Source: Doryteuthis pealeii
Lineage: Eukaryota > Mollusca > Cephalopoda > Myopsida > Loliginidae
Direction of reading: 5' to 3'
Assembly: GCA_023376005.1 (NCBI GenBank)
Contig: CM042152.1
Location: forward strand, 70,285,845 to 70,349,844
DNA length: 64,000 bases
The position numbers and the translations under genes were made by a program. This document shows positions 63,823 through 64,000 of the stretch, piece after piece. Every line of letters starts with the position of its first letter. Position 1 is the first letter of the stretch. The notes beneath the pieces were generated by a model, which was not told the origin of the DNA, made no database searches, and worked only from the letters and a program-made list of their open reading frames with translations.

Positions 63823-64000
63823 CTGAAAAACAGCATGATATAACAAATATTATCAGTAGTTATCTTCAAGTAATAATAAAAAAAAAAACAAATTGATCAG
63901 TATTTAACTATATCCCCTTATTTTATACTAGAAGTGGTTACTCAGCATCCCCTGGGTAGAGGAGGGAGAAACCCTGGTGTATTGACTTGTTTACTTTTGA

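Overview
This is a 64 kb piece of an AT-rich animal nuclear genome, most likely from a cephalopod mollusc. That call rests on many copies of two tRNA-derived SINE families (one tRNA-Lys-like), on non-LTR, BEL/Pao and Ty3/Gypsy debris, on abundant microsatellites, and on one gene cut into short exons by repeat-filled introns. The lineage call is inference. The absence of operons and the clear GT-AG introns make 'animal nuclear DNA' secure.

One protein-coding gene spans almost the whole window on the minus strand. I assembled 24 exons by hand between 63,822 and 18,679 (about 3.18 kb, about 1,060 codons). Their order and sequence match vertebrate DLEC1 (deleted in lung and esophageal cancer 1, also called CFAP81), a large axonemal protein built of repeated ASH/MSP-like beta-sandwich domains. 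Codon phase is consistent at every junction except around exon 22, which lacks one base. The N-terminal exons lie beyond 64,000. The C-terminal exons that should follow exon 24 are not found.

Layout: 1-15,811 is 'copy A'; 15,812-23,080 is single-copy and holds exons 21-24; 23,081-44,100 is 'copy B'; 44,100-64,000 is single-copy and holds exons 1-12. Copies A and B both carry exons 13-20 in the same order with the same intron repeats. Copy A ends at the only N in the window (15,811). It lies where the last DLEC1 exons should be, so it breaks the exon order. The copies differ by scattered one-base indels that break different exons in each copy, and by young insertions: a 5.1 kb BEL/Pao element only in B, a 433 bp solo LTR only in A. 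The simplest reading is two haplotypes of one locus placed in tandem by the assembler. A real segmental duplication is the alternative.

The rest is repeats: SINEs, LINE 3-prime fragments, solo LTRs with target-site duplications, hAT-like and other MITEs, long hairpins, a nested 1.2 kb DNA element, minisatellites, and a repeat headed by 5S-rRNA-like sequence. I found no bacterial-type system, CRISPR array, functional tRNA or rRNA gene, or second host gene. The most unusual structures are two minisatellites abutting DLEC1 exons. One (about 16 x 39 bp) is an amplified exon-6 splice donor. The other (about 0.8 kb) lies next to the exon-18 acceptor and repeats a branch-point plus polypyrimidine module with no AG in the sense strand.
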